From Linum tenue (taxonomy: Eukaryota; Streptophyta; Magnoliopsida; Malpighiales; Linaceae), in assembly GCA_946122785.1 (NCBI GenBank), contig CAMGYJ010000002.1, forward strand, positions 59,793,703 through 59,857,702: a stretch of DNA of 64,000 nt. The letters are read 5' to 3'. A program made the translations under genes and the position numbers. A model generated the notes under the pieces. The model had not been told where the DNA came from. It was given only the letters and a program-made list of their open reading frames with translations, and made no database searches. Position 1 is the first letter of the stretch. Every line of letters starts with the position of its first letter. Below are positions 44,977-56,028 of the stretch, one piece after another.

Positions 44977-45725
44977 TAGGGGTGTTCAAACGGTGTGGTT
45001 ACCATGGTAATCGTTTTAACCAGTATTATTTGGATAATTTGGTTTGGTTAATTTGGATAATTGGTTTGGTTTGGTTAAATTTTTTAGCTTGTTTGGTTTA
45101 GGTGGTTCGGTTTGGTTTCAGACACTCCTAACCAGCCAAACAAAATTAACCAGATAAATAATTAGTCATATATCTAATTCTAATATATACACATACTTAA
45201 TACTTTAAATAACCACTCAAGAGTTAAACGTTCATCCTTTTTAGACTCACAAAATATAAAGTTTGATATTGTTCCTATAATGTATATTTGTATATGTAGA
45301 GTGTAGACCACAACATATGAACACCTAATTTAAATAAATCTCATACATTGTATTGGATGAAAACTTGAAAGCAAGGTCCTTTTCAGCCTATGAAAATTGC
45401 TAAAAGACTAAGTCAATTCAAACAAACACAACAATTCATTTACCCATACCATTGTGATAAATTTTTGTTAGGTGAATACTTCTATACTAACCGTAAGATA
45501 ATTGTCTTAGTTGCATGTATTTATGTTAAGGGTCTACTATAACTATGCGTTGATTGTTTTGTTTTATTCATTATATAAATTGTGAATTGATAAATTAACC
45601 GAAAATTTTCTCACTTAATGATAATGTGATTTTATATCGGTTAATATGATATTGTATTCCATGGTTAATGAAATTTAGCCTTATTTGGTTTGGTAATAAC
45701 CATGGTAACCATTTGAACACCTCTA
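44977..45725. mobile_element. hAT-type MITE, TAGGGGTGTTCAAA ends
   Basis: Starts TAGGGGTGTTCAAACGGT and ends ACCATTTGAACACCTCTA. The arms also share GGTTACCATGGTAA. The flanks GGGGTGGT (44969-44976) and GGGGTGTT (45726-45733) match at seven of eight bases. 749 bp, AT-rich, noncoding. Confidence 0.8.
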
Positions 45726-45733
45726 GGGGTGTT

Positions 45734-46470
45734 GACTGTTGAGTGAGATGATTTTTGTATTTTATTGTATATTTTTATTATTTTTTTAAAATTTTAGATG
45801 ACAAAATATATAAAAATTAATATTCAAAGTTTCACGTAAGATTCCACGTCAGTGCTGACTAGACTTTCTGTTAAAAACTAACGGTCAAAGAAAGTCTACA
45901 CTAACTAGAACAATAGTTCAGGACGCAAATGTCATATTGAATAGTTCGGGAAACAAATGACACAATCTTGATAGTTCGAGTTTCCTAGTGGTATTAGCCC
46001 TTATTAATAAAATATTTTTGGTGACATACTTAAAGTATTAAACCATCATATGTTATGAACTATATAGTCTAACAAACCTACAAACTATCAACAAACAAAC
46101 TCACAAGATATAAATCGATTTGCTAATAAGTATCTACTTAAACTCTCTCTTCAGCCACATTATCAAGAGCTCAAAACAAGTCAACTAAATAATTGAGCCA
46201 ACAAATCATCAAATTAGACGGAGTCACGAGTCTCACAAAAGCCGGATTCCGAACAATTTTTTTGCCGAACATCGAACCTCTCCCTTCCGTGACATTCTTT
46301 TCTTCATGTAGATTTTATGATTGAGAGAGATTGACATGCCCATAAAGACTACCTACTGGTCTAGTGATGTAGTGTGAAAGTGAAGTCTCAAAATCCCGCC
46401 CCCCGTCAGCCAATCGTCACCAAAATCGCCTGCTGGAAAATCTCTCTCGTCACTTCTCCGCCCCTCTAAC
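45734..46470. other. AT-rich spacer upstream of dsRBD gene
   Basis: Includes one half of a MITE-like sequence (45850-46005) with no visible partner end. No gene. The last 100 bases are C-rich and belong to the leader of the dsRBD gene. Confidence 0.4.
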
Positions 46471-46533
46471 TTCCCGTGGCTCCCTCCGCTTTCAATCTTC
46501 AACCACCGGCCGGAAAATTAGGTGGAAAAAAAA

Positions 46534-48212
46534 ATGTACAAGTCCTTCCTTCAGACCTTCTGCCAACGGAAAAAATGGCCTCTCCCGGTCTATTCCGCCA
46601 CCAAAGGCGGCCCCGACCACCTCCCCCACTTCCTGGCCACCGTCACCGTCAACGGAACCTCTTTCGCATCGGAAGTCGCCGCCAAGTCCGCCAAGGAGGC
46701 ACACAATGAGGCCGCCAGAGTCGCATTCGTACAACTCGGCTCCACCGACGGTAACCCAAAAACTAACTCTAATGGAGTTTTTTTTTTTTAGTTCAATTTC
46801 ATACCCGCCTTTCCTTCGTCTGAGTTACTTTTCCTTCGCATTGGTAAATCTTGATCTCTATCGCCTTTGTGATGAGTGGATTATGTTATATATGCAGTTG
46901 TCTTGAATTCAAGCCACGGAGCTGTTTCTGATGAGGGATTGCAGACTATCAATGGAAACCCACAACCAAGCGGAAGTGCCGAGATCCCCAAAGGTAGCTT
47001 CTTCTTCTTCTTCTACCTCTAAATTCTAATTTATGGTTGATAATCAAAACTCATGTGAGCGTTTCCTGGGGCTACTCTGTGATGCAATCCTTAGGCATTT
47101 ATAGGCAATTTGCCATGGATATTTTTGACTGGTTGTAGACTCATATAGCGTTGTTGTGATTTGTGAATATTTTTCTTTTATCTTAGAACGCAGTATCCTT
47201 ATGATTGTTTGATCTTAAAACTCTCGTCTTAATGGCATACATATACATATGTGTGACGATGAACCATATATCTTACTTGCTTTATATGGCGACTTCTTGT
47301 TTTTCGATTTGCAAGAAAGCAAAATTTGGCCTCTCCAAGTTAGAGTCTTGACATAAATGTACTGTTTTGTTGCTTGTTTCTTCTGTAGATATGCAACATT
47401 TGTGTAAAAATCAGTTGCAGATCTATGCTCAGAAGAGAGGTCTTCCATTGCCATTGTATTCTCATGAGCGGGATGGTCCTCCTCATGCTGTTAGATTTAA
47501 GTCTACCGTCACAATTGAGGGGAAAACCTACACGGGCGACGGATTCTTCCCTACATTGAAAGATGCTGAAAATTCAGCAGCAAAGGCTGCATTAGCATCA
47601 TTGTTGCCTAGCGGTAGTGGAGAGGTCAGTTTTTAAACAACTTAACAGGGCATTTTTTTTTTATGTTTCTCATGAAAATGGTGGAAAACTCCATGATACT
47701 TACTTCTTCGTGTATTCTTTTGACAAAATGTTATTGTATATTCTTGGTGCTCGTTCCAGGAGGAAATGGGTTACAAGAACCTGCTGCAGGAATTTGCTCA
47801 GAAAAAGTGTTTTCTTCTCCCCATTTACGTCACAACAAGAGCTGGTGAAGTTCATGCACCTACTTTCATTTCGACAGTGGAGGTAAATCAGCAGGTTTTT
47901 ACTGGACAAGAAGCAAGAACCAAGAAGCTGGCAGAGATGAGTGCAGCAAAGACTGCTTATACTCACCTTAAAGAGGGTAAGCTTCAACATTTGTATTTAT
48001 ACTTATACATATACAGTTTCTTGTTTGGTTTGTCCTATGATTGAAATTTGGGACATATTTATTTAATTGGTGTCGAGATGTTTTTTTAACTCTGACTCGG
48101 TCAGTTTACAGTTTGTTGCTTCATAACAAGAACTTAAACTCGAGTTTGCTTTCAGACAAACAGCCATTTCTTTGTTTATTTCCAAGAACAATAATTTTTT
48201 TGTTAAGCAAGC

Positions 48213-48244
<32 letters not shown>

Positions 48245-49596
48245 CAGGCTTCTTTATTCTGGTTATGGAATCAAATTGCTTATATTGTTGCAATGATTTT
48301 TGGCTGTCTTTTCCATGTTTGTATATCTCATTGTATGAGTTGGTTGATCAGGCAATTCGAATCAAAGTGCCGCTGGCCCTGTTGCTGCTGGCCAAGAGCA
48401 AGAACTTTGCTTGCCAACTCCCAAAGTTGACTCTGGTTTACTGGCTCATCTAAATCAGAATTTTCAGCCTAAACTTCACCCTGTTGCTGCCAGCAAAGAG
48501 CAAAAACTTGTTTCGTCGTCTCCTCAGGTTGAGTTGGGTCTCCTCGTTCATCCTAATCAGAATATCGGGCCTGAACTTCTTGTTCCAAGTGAAAAGGTGG
48601 GCCATGCAGGTAAGAGCTTTTCTTCAAAGCTATATGAGACGTTGATTTGAACCATCAGGTTTTGTGATGCAAGCTCCTTGTTTATGGGGACAGACACTCT
48701 TTTAATAGTTTTTTGTTAGGCATGAACCAAAGTATCGATGCATCGCGATTTAAGATTTTTTCTTGGGCACAAGAGCTTCAATCTTGAATCTCATGAACTG
48801 TAACTTCATTGCACCGTGTCATCAGAATCTAAATACGCCTGCAATTCATTTCTTGACGCAAGATGGGACATTATATGGGTGGAAGTGTGTTTCTAGTGAC
48901 TGTGAAGCGTAAACCCACTATCTTACTATGCAAGCAGGTGTTGCTGAACCTTCCACCATCGATCCTGGTTCTTTTAGCAACAAAACAATCAGTAAAATTC
49001 CATCTCCATCACCGGGCAGCCCATCCTTATCCAATCTCCAGGAGGAAACTGCAGATAGTGGTACTGTAGTGGCAGGTAAGTGGTGGAACTTTGTTTGGTG
49101 CTGAGTTATTCGTCTCCAAGGAAATATGCATGTTTTAATTCTGCACATGAACTATTTTTTATCAGAGGCACAAATATTTAGAAACAATTCTTCCAATCTC
49201 TGAGCAGGTACTAATCCATTGGTTATACACCCCAGTCCGGACAGCACCGAAGTGGTTAAAAATCTTCCTGCTTCACATCCAGCTGCCTCTCCATGTTTCA
49301 TTCCTTCAGTTACCGATGCTGGTGGTGTTGTGGATTCTGACTCAAGCATCCAACATCAGAAGGGTCTAAACCCTGGACTCCCTGCATCAATATCTCTCAT
49401 GCCGTCAGCTACGCTTGCAGATGACAGATCATATTCAGGTATCAGTGGTCTTATCAAGTCCAGCATCGGACTCCCAAACAGGATTGTCATTCATCCACGA
49501 AACATTAGTCTCACTTATCCTCCAGGCAGCACCGTGTTACCGGTCAGTGATAGCAATTGGGTTGCTGTGAGCAGCTCTTCTCAATCCACCTTGTGA
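46534..49596 (+). CDS. dsRNA-binding protein with three dsRBDs (DRB-like)
   Basis: Coding exons 46534-46750, 46898-46993, 47389-47624, 47760-47976, 48352-48609, 48938-49075, 49208-49596. All are GT-AG, the phases fit, and the product has 516 residues. dsRBD1 spans about residues 1-70 (MYKSFLQTFCQRKKWPLPVY, ending AKEAHNEAARVAFVQL), dsRBD2 about 105-178 (LCKNQLQIYAQKRGLPLPLY, ending AENSAAKAALASLL), dsRBD3 about 184-255 (YKNLLQEFAQKKCFLLPIY, ending TKKLAEMSAAKTAYTHL). Exons 1, 3 and 4 each encode one domain. The C-terminal 260 residues are Ser/Pro-rich and unstructured-looking, with an internal duplication in exon 5. The relatives are plant DRB proteins, which bind dsRNA and assist Dicer-like enzymes. 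The partner here is unknown. ATG 46534 begins directly with the first dsRBD helix. Confidence 0.9.
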
Positions 49597-51190
49597 GAAC
49601 GCATGGATCCTTGTGACGTATGGCTTGGTTTGGCTTAGTGTTCTGAGGCTATCTTGTGTTGAACTTGTAAGCTTGTAGTAATTTGTCACCCTTAATGTAG
49701 TTAACCGTAAATGTTGTTCTTTTATAAACCAGTCTAACAGCAGGTGGTAATACTTGCCCAATGTTCATGCTAATGTTTTAGGAATTTGGTGGACAATAGA
49801 TATCTATTAACAAGTTGTTCACGATCACCACCATAATTCCATCCGTAATTCTTGGGACCATTTTCTAAAATTTTCGTGACTCATTTAACGTTGTTTAATA
49901 CGTAAAGGATCAACTAAATAGAAAATAAAGAAACAAAAATATAATAGTACATAAACGAGAGTTATCAATTTAAAAAAAAATGTTTATGAAATTCAAATCA
50001 TCTTTCGATGTCCAACCATGTGAGAATACCAGATTACCAGAATAATTTTTATCTTTAAATTGCATGGTTTTATTAAAGTTCAAAGTTGCAATTCGGGTAC
50101 AAGAAATGTGTTTTGAAGATCACTCTATGAAGTAGAAATGTTACTAGGAATACCAGCTTTCAAGTATAATTTTTATTTTAAATTTGCATGGAATTATTAA
50201 GTTCTTAGTTTCTATTCGGGTACAAGAGATGTGTTTTGAAGATAACTCTACGAAATAGAAACAGTACTCAATTCAGTAAATTCCTACGAAGGCTATTAAT
50301 TCAATGTTCATCTAGACCATTTCATTCCTCTCTATCTCTGAACATCAAAATATGTAAACATTTCCTACTTCATTAGTTTAGTACTTAAGATGTTAATGAT
50401 CATCTATTTGTCTTTGCCTGATTGGCCAACTTTGCAGATGAAAAGTTATTCACTTACATTGGAGCTACCATGGCTTCCTGAAGTTTTTAAATTTCACTCA
50501 GGTAATTCTTACTACATTGAAAAAATTATTATTTTATGTTGAAATCTAAAAATGCCAATTATATTATTTTGATTATTTTCATAATAAAAACTGAGATCAA
50601 GCTCCAGTAGTAGGTTGAGAAAAGACTATTCAATATCCCTACTACTACTACATTACAAATCAATTGAAGCTAAGGTATTCAAAATAGATAAAAAATATCA
50701 TTTTTAATCTAATGATCGATTAAAATACAGATGCTAGATTGTTTTAATATTTATGCTAATTTGTATTTTTGTCCAAGAGAAAAAGAACATATTACTGAAA
50801 TTTAAACTTGAAACCTTTTAATCACTATTTTCATATGATAATTGGCGAACGGGTCGGGGTGTAATCTAGCTTTACGACTATTATAAAGAGGTATTTTGCC
50901 ATCAAATATTTGTAAACCTTATGCATTCATGATGACTCAATTGTTACAGTGTTAACATAGCAGGGGAATCAATAGAGGCGTAAAATCTGATGAAAATATC
51001 CTTCATATGCGATATTCACAAGGAAAATATTAGGCTAAAACGAGTAATTGTTCACCAATTGGCACAATGTTAAATCATTGTTTCACTGCCTGCCGCGGCC
51101 GCCCTTCTCCTTGTGACTAACTCCTAAATCCTAATCACTAGAATAATATTGTCAAAGTAGTTCTGCCTGTCACCTTCTTCACTATTCCAT
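49597..51190. other. 3' UTR and AT-rich intergenic DNA
   Basis: The first about 200 bases serve as the 3' UTR of the dsRBD gene. The rest is AT-rich. A tandem duplication lies at 50022-50274. No gene seen. Confidence 0.5.
50022..50274. repeat. Tandem duplication, about 126-bp unit, two copies
   Basis: The two units share GAATACCAG, TAATTTTTAT, TTCGGGTACAAGA-ATGTG and TTTTGAAGAT-ACTCTA-GAA-TAGAAA in the same order, with many substitutions. Origin and role unknown. Confidence 0.75.
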
Positions 51191-51192
51191 TC

Positions 51193-51298
51193 TTATAAAT
51201 TGGCCCCCCAAATTAATTGTAGCAGCATCATAGCCCCACCGCCTTTTAACCACTAAGTAACTTCCAGTAGCTACAAACTTGAGCAGCTTGCTTGCTAA
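51193..51298 (+). promoter_or_regulatory. Core promoter and leader of phytocyanin gene 1
   Basis: TTATAAATTGGC at about 51193-51204 is TATA-like and lies about 100 bases before the ATG. The second phytocyanin gene has CTATAAATTGGC in the equivalent place (57542-57553), pointing to shared ancestry of the promoters. Confidence 0.6.
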
Positions 51299-52656
51299 AT
51301 GGGCAAAATGGGTTTCCGATTCCTGCTTCCTGGTCAGTCCTTGATGATATTCGCTCTACTGATTGCAGTCGTCCCATCAACAACTGTTGCCAAATATTTC
51401 ATTGTCGGTGACGAGGTTGGATGGACTACCAACTTCGATTACCAGTCCTGGACCGTCGGCAAGGACTTCCATGTTGGGGATAAGCTTGGTAAGTATACTA
51501 TACAAATAGCTATAATGTGCATCATGGCAGATAGCTGGCATTGTGTATTCATCATAAGCTTTCAGTCTTTCAACATTATTAGTTAGGACGGTTACGAACG
51601 AGTCTAATTGATCTTTTGGTTCGAGTCTTAAAAATTTATGATTGTCTCAAGTATGGTTCTAAAAAGCACGGTTAGGCACTCGCTTAACCTCGCCTAGGCG
51701 CAAGTCAGAAGAAAAAAAGTCTCGCCTTGGCAAAAAGTAGTAAAGAAGGCATCACGAATTACGACCACGTTGTATCCTCGGTGGCGCCTAGTCAGCATTG
51801 AGTTGTGCCTCAAAATGATGTCTTTTTTCAATCTTTTGATATGCTACTAGGGAGGGTGATCTTGATTTCTCTATAATTAGGCTAGCTAGGGTATAGTTAG
51901 ATACGACATCTTAACAGTAGCTTCTTCTTTCTGTTTTGCGCGCTCTCAATGTGCTTTGCTATTTTCCAGCTTCTTCTTCCTTACTCATTTCTCCATACTA
52001 TATGTTTTATGTTTTACTATGCGTTGATGAAAGTTTGGAAATAAGAGGTATATGTGAGATATTTTGCTACGTTTACCTCTAACGCTTAGACATGTCTAGG
52101 CGACGCCTAAGCGTGCTAGGCGCAAGGTAGAGTCTCAATGCTCACCTTACGCCTAGCGCTTTCTTGAACCTCCCTCTCAACTCTATCTACCTAGATTTAG
52201 AAGAAGAAAAAAAAAAATCTTACCCTAAGTCAGCAAAGTTCTAAAATGGTTATACTCAAGGTGGTATTCCACGGGCCCAGTAACCTAATTAACTTATGAT
52301 CTTGTGAATTCATAACAGTGTTCCGGTACCCCAAGGGCTTCCACAACGTGTTCAAGGTGAACGGGACGGAGTTCCAGAACTGCCTCGTCCCGTCCAACAG
52401 CAGCCTGAAGCTGGATTCTGGAAACGACATCGTCACGCTGTTGACTCCAGGGAGAAAATGGTACATCTGCGGCGTTGCCAAGCACTGCAAGCAGCAAACC
52501 CAGAAGCTCGTCATCCAAGTGCAGCCGCCCATTGTCATAGTACCGGCTCCGGCTCCAGGTCCAAGCCCATCGTCATCTGTTCCGATCCAGACCGTGGCGC
52601 CTTCTCCAGCCCACGGATGGCAACGCGCGTCTGGCCCGTCGTCGATCAGCCCATGA
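51299..52656 (+). CDS. Phytocyanin 1 (stellacyanin-like, Pro/Ser-rich tail)
   Basis: Type-1 blue copper protein of the plant secretory pathway. Exons 51299-51488 and 52319-52656, 175 residues. An N-terminal signal peptide (about 1-31, ending TTVA) precedes KYFIVGDEVGWT. Copper ligands: His in FHNV, Cys in ICGV, His in KHC. The second Cys of the disulfide pair is in FQNC. The axial position appears to be Gln (QTQKL) with one extra residue in the loop compared with gene 2, which would make it stellacyanin-like. The C-terminus (PAPAPGPSPSSS and on) has arabinogalactan-type glycosylation motifs but no clear hydrophobic GPI signal. The 830-bp intron holds a transposon-like repeat. A tandem relative follows at 57638. 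Confidence 0.9.
51655..52170. mobile_element. MITE-like repeat in phytocyanin 1 intron
   Basis: The ends GGTTCTAAAAAGC and GCTTTCTTGAACC are inverse with three mismatches. The interior near both ends is full of GCCTAGGCG-type words (for example 51696-51710, 52098-52150). No target duplication was found, so the limits are tentative. Confidence 0.5.
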
Positions 52657-53026
52657 AGACTCCATTATTCAACTTCCAACTTTTGATAATAACCATGAAA
52701 CCGTTAATTTTCCCCATTTCTAGTTTATCAAGGTTTTTACATTTCTACTATATACCCATGCATGTGGATCTATTGGTAGACACTAGACACTACGTTGTAA
52801 CACGTCAATTTGTGCCGCAAGTACTAAGGCCTAGATTTACGGTTTTGTACTCTTCAGTCTTCAAGCTTCATATTTTTGTCATCAATAAGTGAACATTATA
52901 TTATTTTGTATTGTACCCTTAAATTCATATATGGGCGGTATGAAAAGCAAGGTCTTGAGGGGTTTGAGTTGCAAAAAGGTTGGTAGGAAATTCCTACGGA
53001 GAACTCATTTTCTTTTCTTCTTTATA
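52657..53026. other. 3' UTR of phytocyanin 1 and spacer
   Basis: T-rich 3' UTR followed by spacer up to the start of the direct duplication. No further feature. Confidence 0.5.
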
Positions 53027-53303
53027 CTAAGTTATAATAAGCACCGAAATGTATCATGTTTAACAAAATAGGTAACTTTGTTGAATATCCTGATGTTGAG
53101 CCTGATGCAATGTGCCTATCTCTCTGTACTTTCTCATATGGGGAAAAGTAAAGAAATGGCTGAATAAACGCGACCTTCTGCCACATTTTTTACATCGGAT
53201 GGTCTGGTGCAAGTTTTCATTGAACAATTCTTCCGTCCATGGAAAATTGACGACTTAAGATGCTACATCTCTTGTTTCAGGTGGTGTAGTTCTGAAACTT
53301 TAT

Positions 53304-53582
53304 ATGAGCCTTGACATTGATACCAATGGCTTCTTCGAGCAAGCCCTCACTATGGATTTTGGGCAAGAAAAACTCGTTGATATCTTCGGTAAAGTTCTAA
53401 ACATAAACATCACAGTGTTGGATCAGTCAGCCGAAGGTGACGTGACACGACTGGCTGCTAAACAACCTCTAGAACATTTTGGAACCATGAAGCAAAATCT
53501 CAAAATTAGACTAGGAGAACTACTTCTATGGCTGTTAGATCGATTCAGAAAGAATAAGATCTCTTACCCTCTATCAGTTTAG
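53304..53582 (+). pseudogene. Unidentified gene fragment, copy A
   Basis: A frame of 92 codons, probably longer: the preceding TTGTTTCAG looks like an intron acceptor, and the exon would start GVVLKLYMSLDIDTNGFFEQ. It continues ALTMDFGQEKLVDIFGKVLN and ends LLLWLLDRFRKNKISYPLSV before a TAG. About 200 bases upstream another exon-like stretch reads NFVEYPDVEPDAMCLSLC. The composition and the near-identical copy B (one residue different, R versus S in DRF(R/S)KNK) argue that it derives from a real gene. I do not recognise the family and see no full gene in the window. Confidence 0.5.
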
Positions 53583-53589
53583 AGATATG

Positions 53590-53840
53590 ACGGGCTGAGA
53601 TTTTGACCAGTTTGAACTCCTTTTTATTGACGATCTCTTACCCTTTATCAGTTTAGAGATATGACGGGCTGAGATTTTGACCAGTTCGAACTCCTTTTTA
53701 TTGACTTGTGTAGTGTATGTTCAAATTTTTTGACCAGTTCGAACTCCTTTTTATTGACTTGTGTTGTGTATGTTTAAATTTTTTGACCAGTTCGAACTCC
53801 TTCTTTTTATTGACTTGTGTTGTGTATGTTTAAAATATGA
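53590..53840 (+). repeat. Tandem repeat, about 57-bp unit, in copy A
   Basis: Four to five units of TTTTGACCAGTTCGAACTCC followed by TTTTTATTGACTTGTGTTG and TGTATGTTTAAA. Unit number and order differ from copy B, so the array has changed since duplication. Confidence 0.85.
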
Positions 53841-53916
53841 GTGGTTGGGAACTTGAAACCACAACCTCTTATAACAAGGAATGAGCTGTGTACCAACTAA
53901 TCTATAAGTTTGGTAT

Positions 53917-55800
53917 CAGGGACGGAGCCAGCATTTGAAAATAGGGGGGGGGGGGCAAAAATAAAAGATGTTAAACAAAATTACTAATTGTATTTCAATA
54001 GTACACAACGCTCTTTAAGATCATTGAAATCACTCAAAATAGCGTCTAAACTAAAAGTTTCTGCAATCTCTCGTTCAATAAAAATAACTAAGTTATCAGC
54101 TAGAGAATCATCATTCATCTTGTTCCGCAGCCTGTTCTTCACTATCTTCATAGATGAAAATGCACGTTCACCTGTGGCGGTTGAAACCGAAAGAATCAAA
54201 ATAAGACGAATCAATCTATCAACAAGGTTAAATTCCTTTGACTTTCCCATCTTTTCCAAACCATGACACAATTCAGCAACTGATGATAGATTTCGGAGTT
54301 CAGGATGAGTAGGAGCATCGGCTTGAAAGTGCTTCAGTTCGTACTTCAAGTCATCCAAGTCTTTTTCTGAAAAAATCAAGAGGGTAGTACTTCTCAGCAA
54401 GATCACAAATAGCACCAATGTTGAAAGCTTTATAACCATCCTGAGGATCCAAACTTGAACTAAGCTTCAGAAGTTCAAGTACTTTGTCATCGAACCTTGC
54501 TCGTATTTCCTCTATATGCACATCAATGGCGGCATTGAACACATCAAAATGATAAAAGTGTTCATTTGTGATGCCATCCCGTCGTCGTCGACTTTCATAA
54601 TGTGGAGCAGTAAGATCAGGAGCATTGATCTCATGTTGTTGGCAAAACTTTGTGACTTTTGCTAACAAAGAATCCCAATCTTCATTCCTCATTTGGTTCA
54701 ACAACTTTGTAGTAGTCTCAATTGCCCTCATTGCATTTACAATGTCTTGAGATTTACGTTGCAAAGCTTTGCAAAGCAAATCAGTGGTGCTTAGTATCTC
54801 CTTCATCATATGCAAAATGAAGATGAACTCAAATGATTCCGTAATTCTCAAAGTTGTACTAGCATCCCCCCTTGTTTTGTAGTGAGCACAATCATTGCTT
54901 ATGTTCTCCAAAACCCGACAACTTGAACCATACAAATGGATAAGGCTAGCAACAGAACTCAAATGTGAACTCCATCGAGTATCACAAGCTCGTTGTACAT
55001 TCCGAATCTGATTGGCACCTTTTCCTGTCTCAATTTCACCTGATGCTAGCTTTTGTGCATAATAATCTTCTTGAAACTCTTCTAACTCATCAAGGCGCTT
55101 TGTAGAGCCACTAATAGCAGTCACAACCTTTGGTAACTTTGTGAAAAACTCTTACCCTATCCACTTCTCTTGATGCTGCAAGCAATGATAGTTGAAGACG
55201 ATGAACCATGCACATAGTATGCATGAGGAAAATCCTTCAAAAAGAGTGCCTGCAATCCCTTCCATTCACCACGCATGCTACTAGCACCGTCATATCCTTG
55301 TCCACGAAGATTCTGAAGGGAAAACTTATGAGAAGTAAGAGTTGAGCAAATAGCATAGTGCAAAGTCTTTGATGTTGTGTCTTTGACATGCACAAGATTA
55401 AGGAAGCGCTCTTGAATCAATCCTTCAATATCAACAAAGCGAAGAACAATGGCCATTTGTTCATGTTTACCTTCATCACTTGCCTCATCCACAATTATCG
55501 AAAATTTAGAATCTCCAATGTAATCAAAGATCTGCTTTCTGATCTTCTTGGCTAAAACATGCAAGATTTGCTTCTGAGCCTCATGTGATGTGTACTTTGC
55601 ATTCCTTGGAGCATTCTCCAACACAACACTATCTACTTCTTCATTATAGAAACGTGTGTATTTGAGAAGCTGAATAAAGTTCCCAGGATTCTTTGAATCA
55701 ACAGTGTCATCTAGACCTCAGAAGGCAACTCCTTGCAATGCTAGATAACGAACAACATCTATTGAGGTTGACTCACTCCTACTGTCACTCTAGAAAATGG
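53917..55800 (-). mobile_element. hAT element remnant with transposase
   Basis: The right end (on the minus strand, the 3' end) is CAGGGACGGAGCCAGC at 53917, followed by a G run. The transposase gene reads leftward from about 55800. The 5' end with the opposite terminal repeat is missing: at about 55820 the sequence changes to an LTR scrap. Truncated. Confidence 0.8.
53984..55790 (-). pseudogene. hAT transposase (TTF-type/DUF4371 family), broken
   Basis: Read on the minus strand from 55790: DVVRYLALQGVAF, then a stop (TGA where CGA, Arg, is usual) and GLDDTVDSKNPGNFIQLLKY. Next comes the DUF4371 core (IVDEASDEGKHEQMAIVLRF, ending GQGYDGASSMRGEW). A shift near 55190-55205 follows, then ACDTRWSSHLSSVASLIHLY and a helical middle part. 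After a second break near 54360-54440 comes the hAT dimerisation segment (SVSTATGERAFSSMKIVKNR, then LRNKMNDDSLADNLV). Catalytic Asp and the GYDGA and TRWSS motifs are visible. The N-terminal zinc finger is lost. It cannot be functional. Confidence 0.88.
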
Positions 55801-55824
55801 CCAAGTGCAACCACTTCCTAAAGC

Positions 55825-56028
55825 GTAGTATAGCGGGTTTGGGTTTTAATGTCAACCTGGGTCCTAGATGTGATGACTACTCGGTGAATTCTCGTTATCT
55901 AGCAATGAACTTTTAGTGCAAACTCAAGCAAACAAAAACACAAAGCAAGTAAACGGTTGTTGTCAAGTCAAGAGAGGTCACCCGGATATGGTTCCCCCTA
56001 GACTGCAGTTAAGTCGAATTGCAATTTA
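55825..56028 (-). mobile_element. Athila-type LTR fragment
   Basis: Contains GGATATGGTTCCCCCTAG near 55985-56002, the inverse of AGGGGGAACCATACCTGG in the LTR at 28013-28030, plus the upstream phrase TCTAGCAATGAAC. It sits between the hAT remnant and duplication copy B. Confidence 0.6.

Larger units (their letters stand above)
53027..53905 (+). repeat. Direct duplication, copy A
   Basis: Same order and nearly the same sequence as 56029-56935, with only about ten differences in the first 560 bases. It contains an exon-like frame (53304-53582) and, after it, tandem units of about 57 bases (TTTTTGACCAGTTCGAACTC..., 53590-53840). Both copies end in GAATGAGCTGTGTACCAACTA, after which their flanks differ. 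Confidence 0.9.

Noticed and set aside
46522..46533. Upstream start for the dsRBD gene
   Set aside because: The codon at 46522 is GTG. The first ATG at 46534 opens directly into the first dsRBD.
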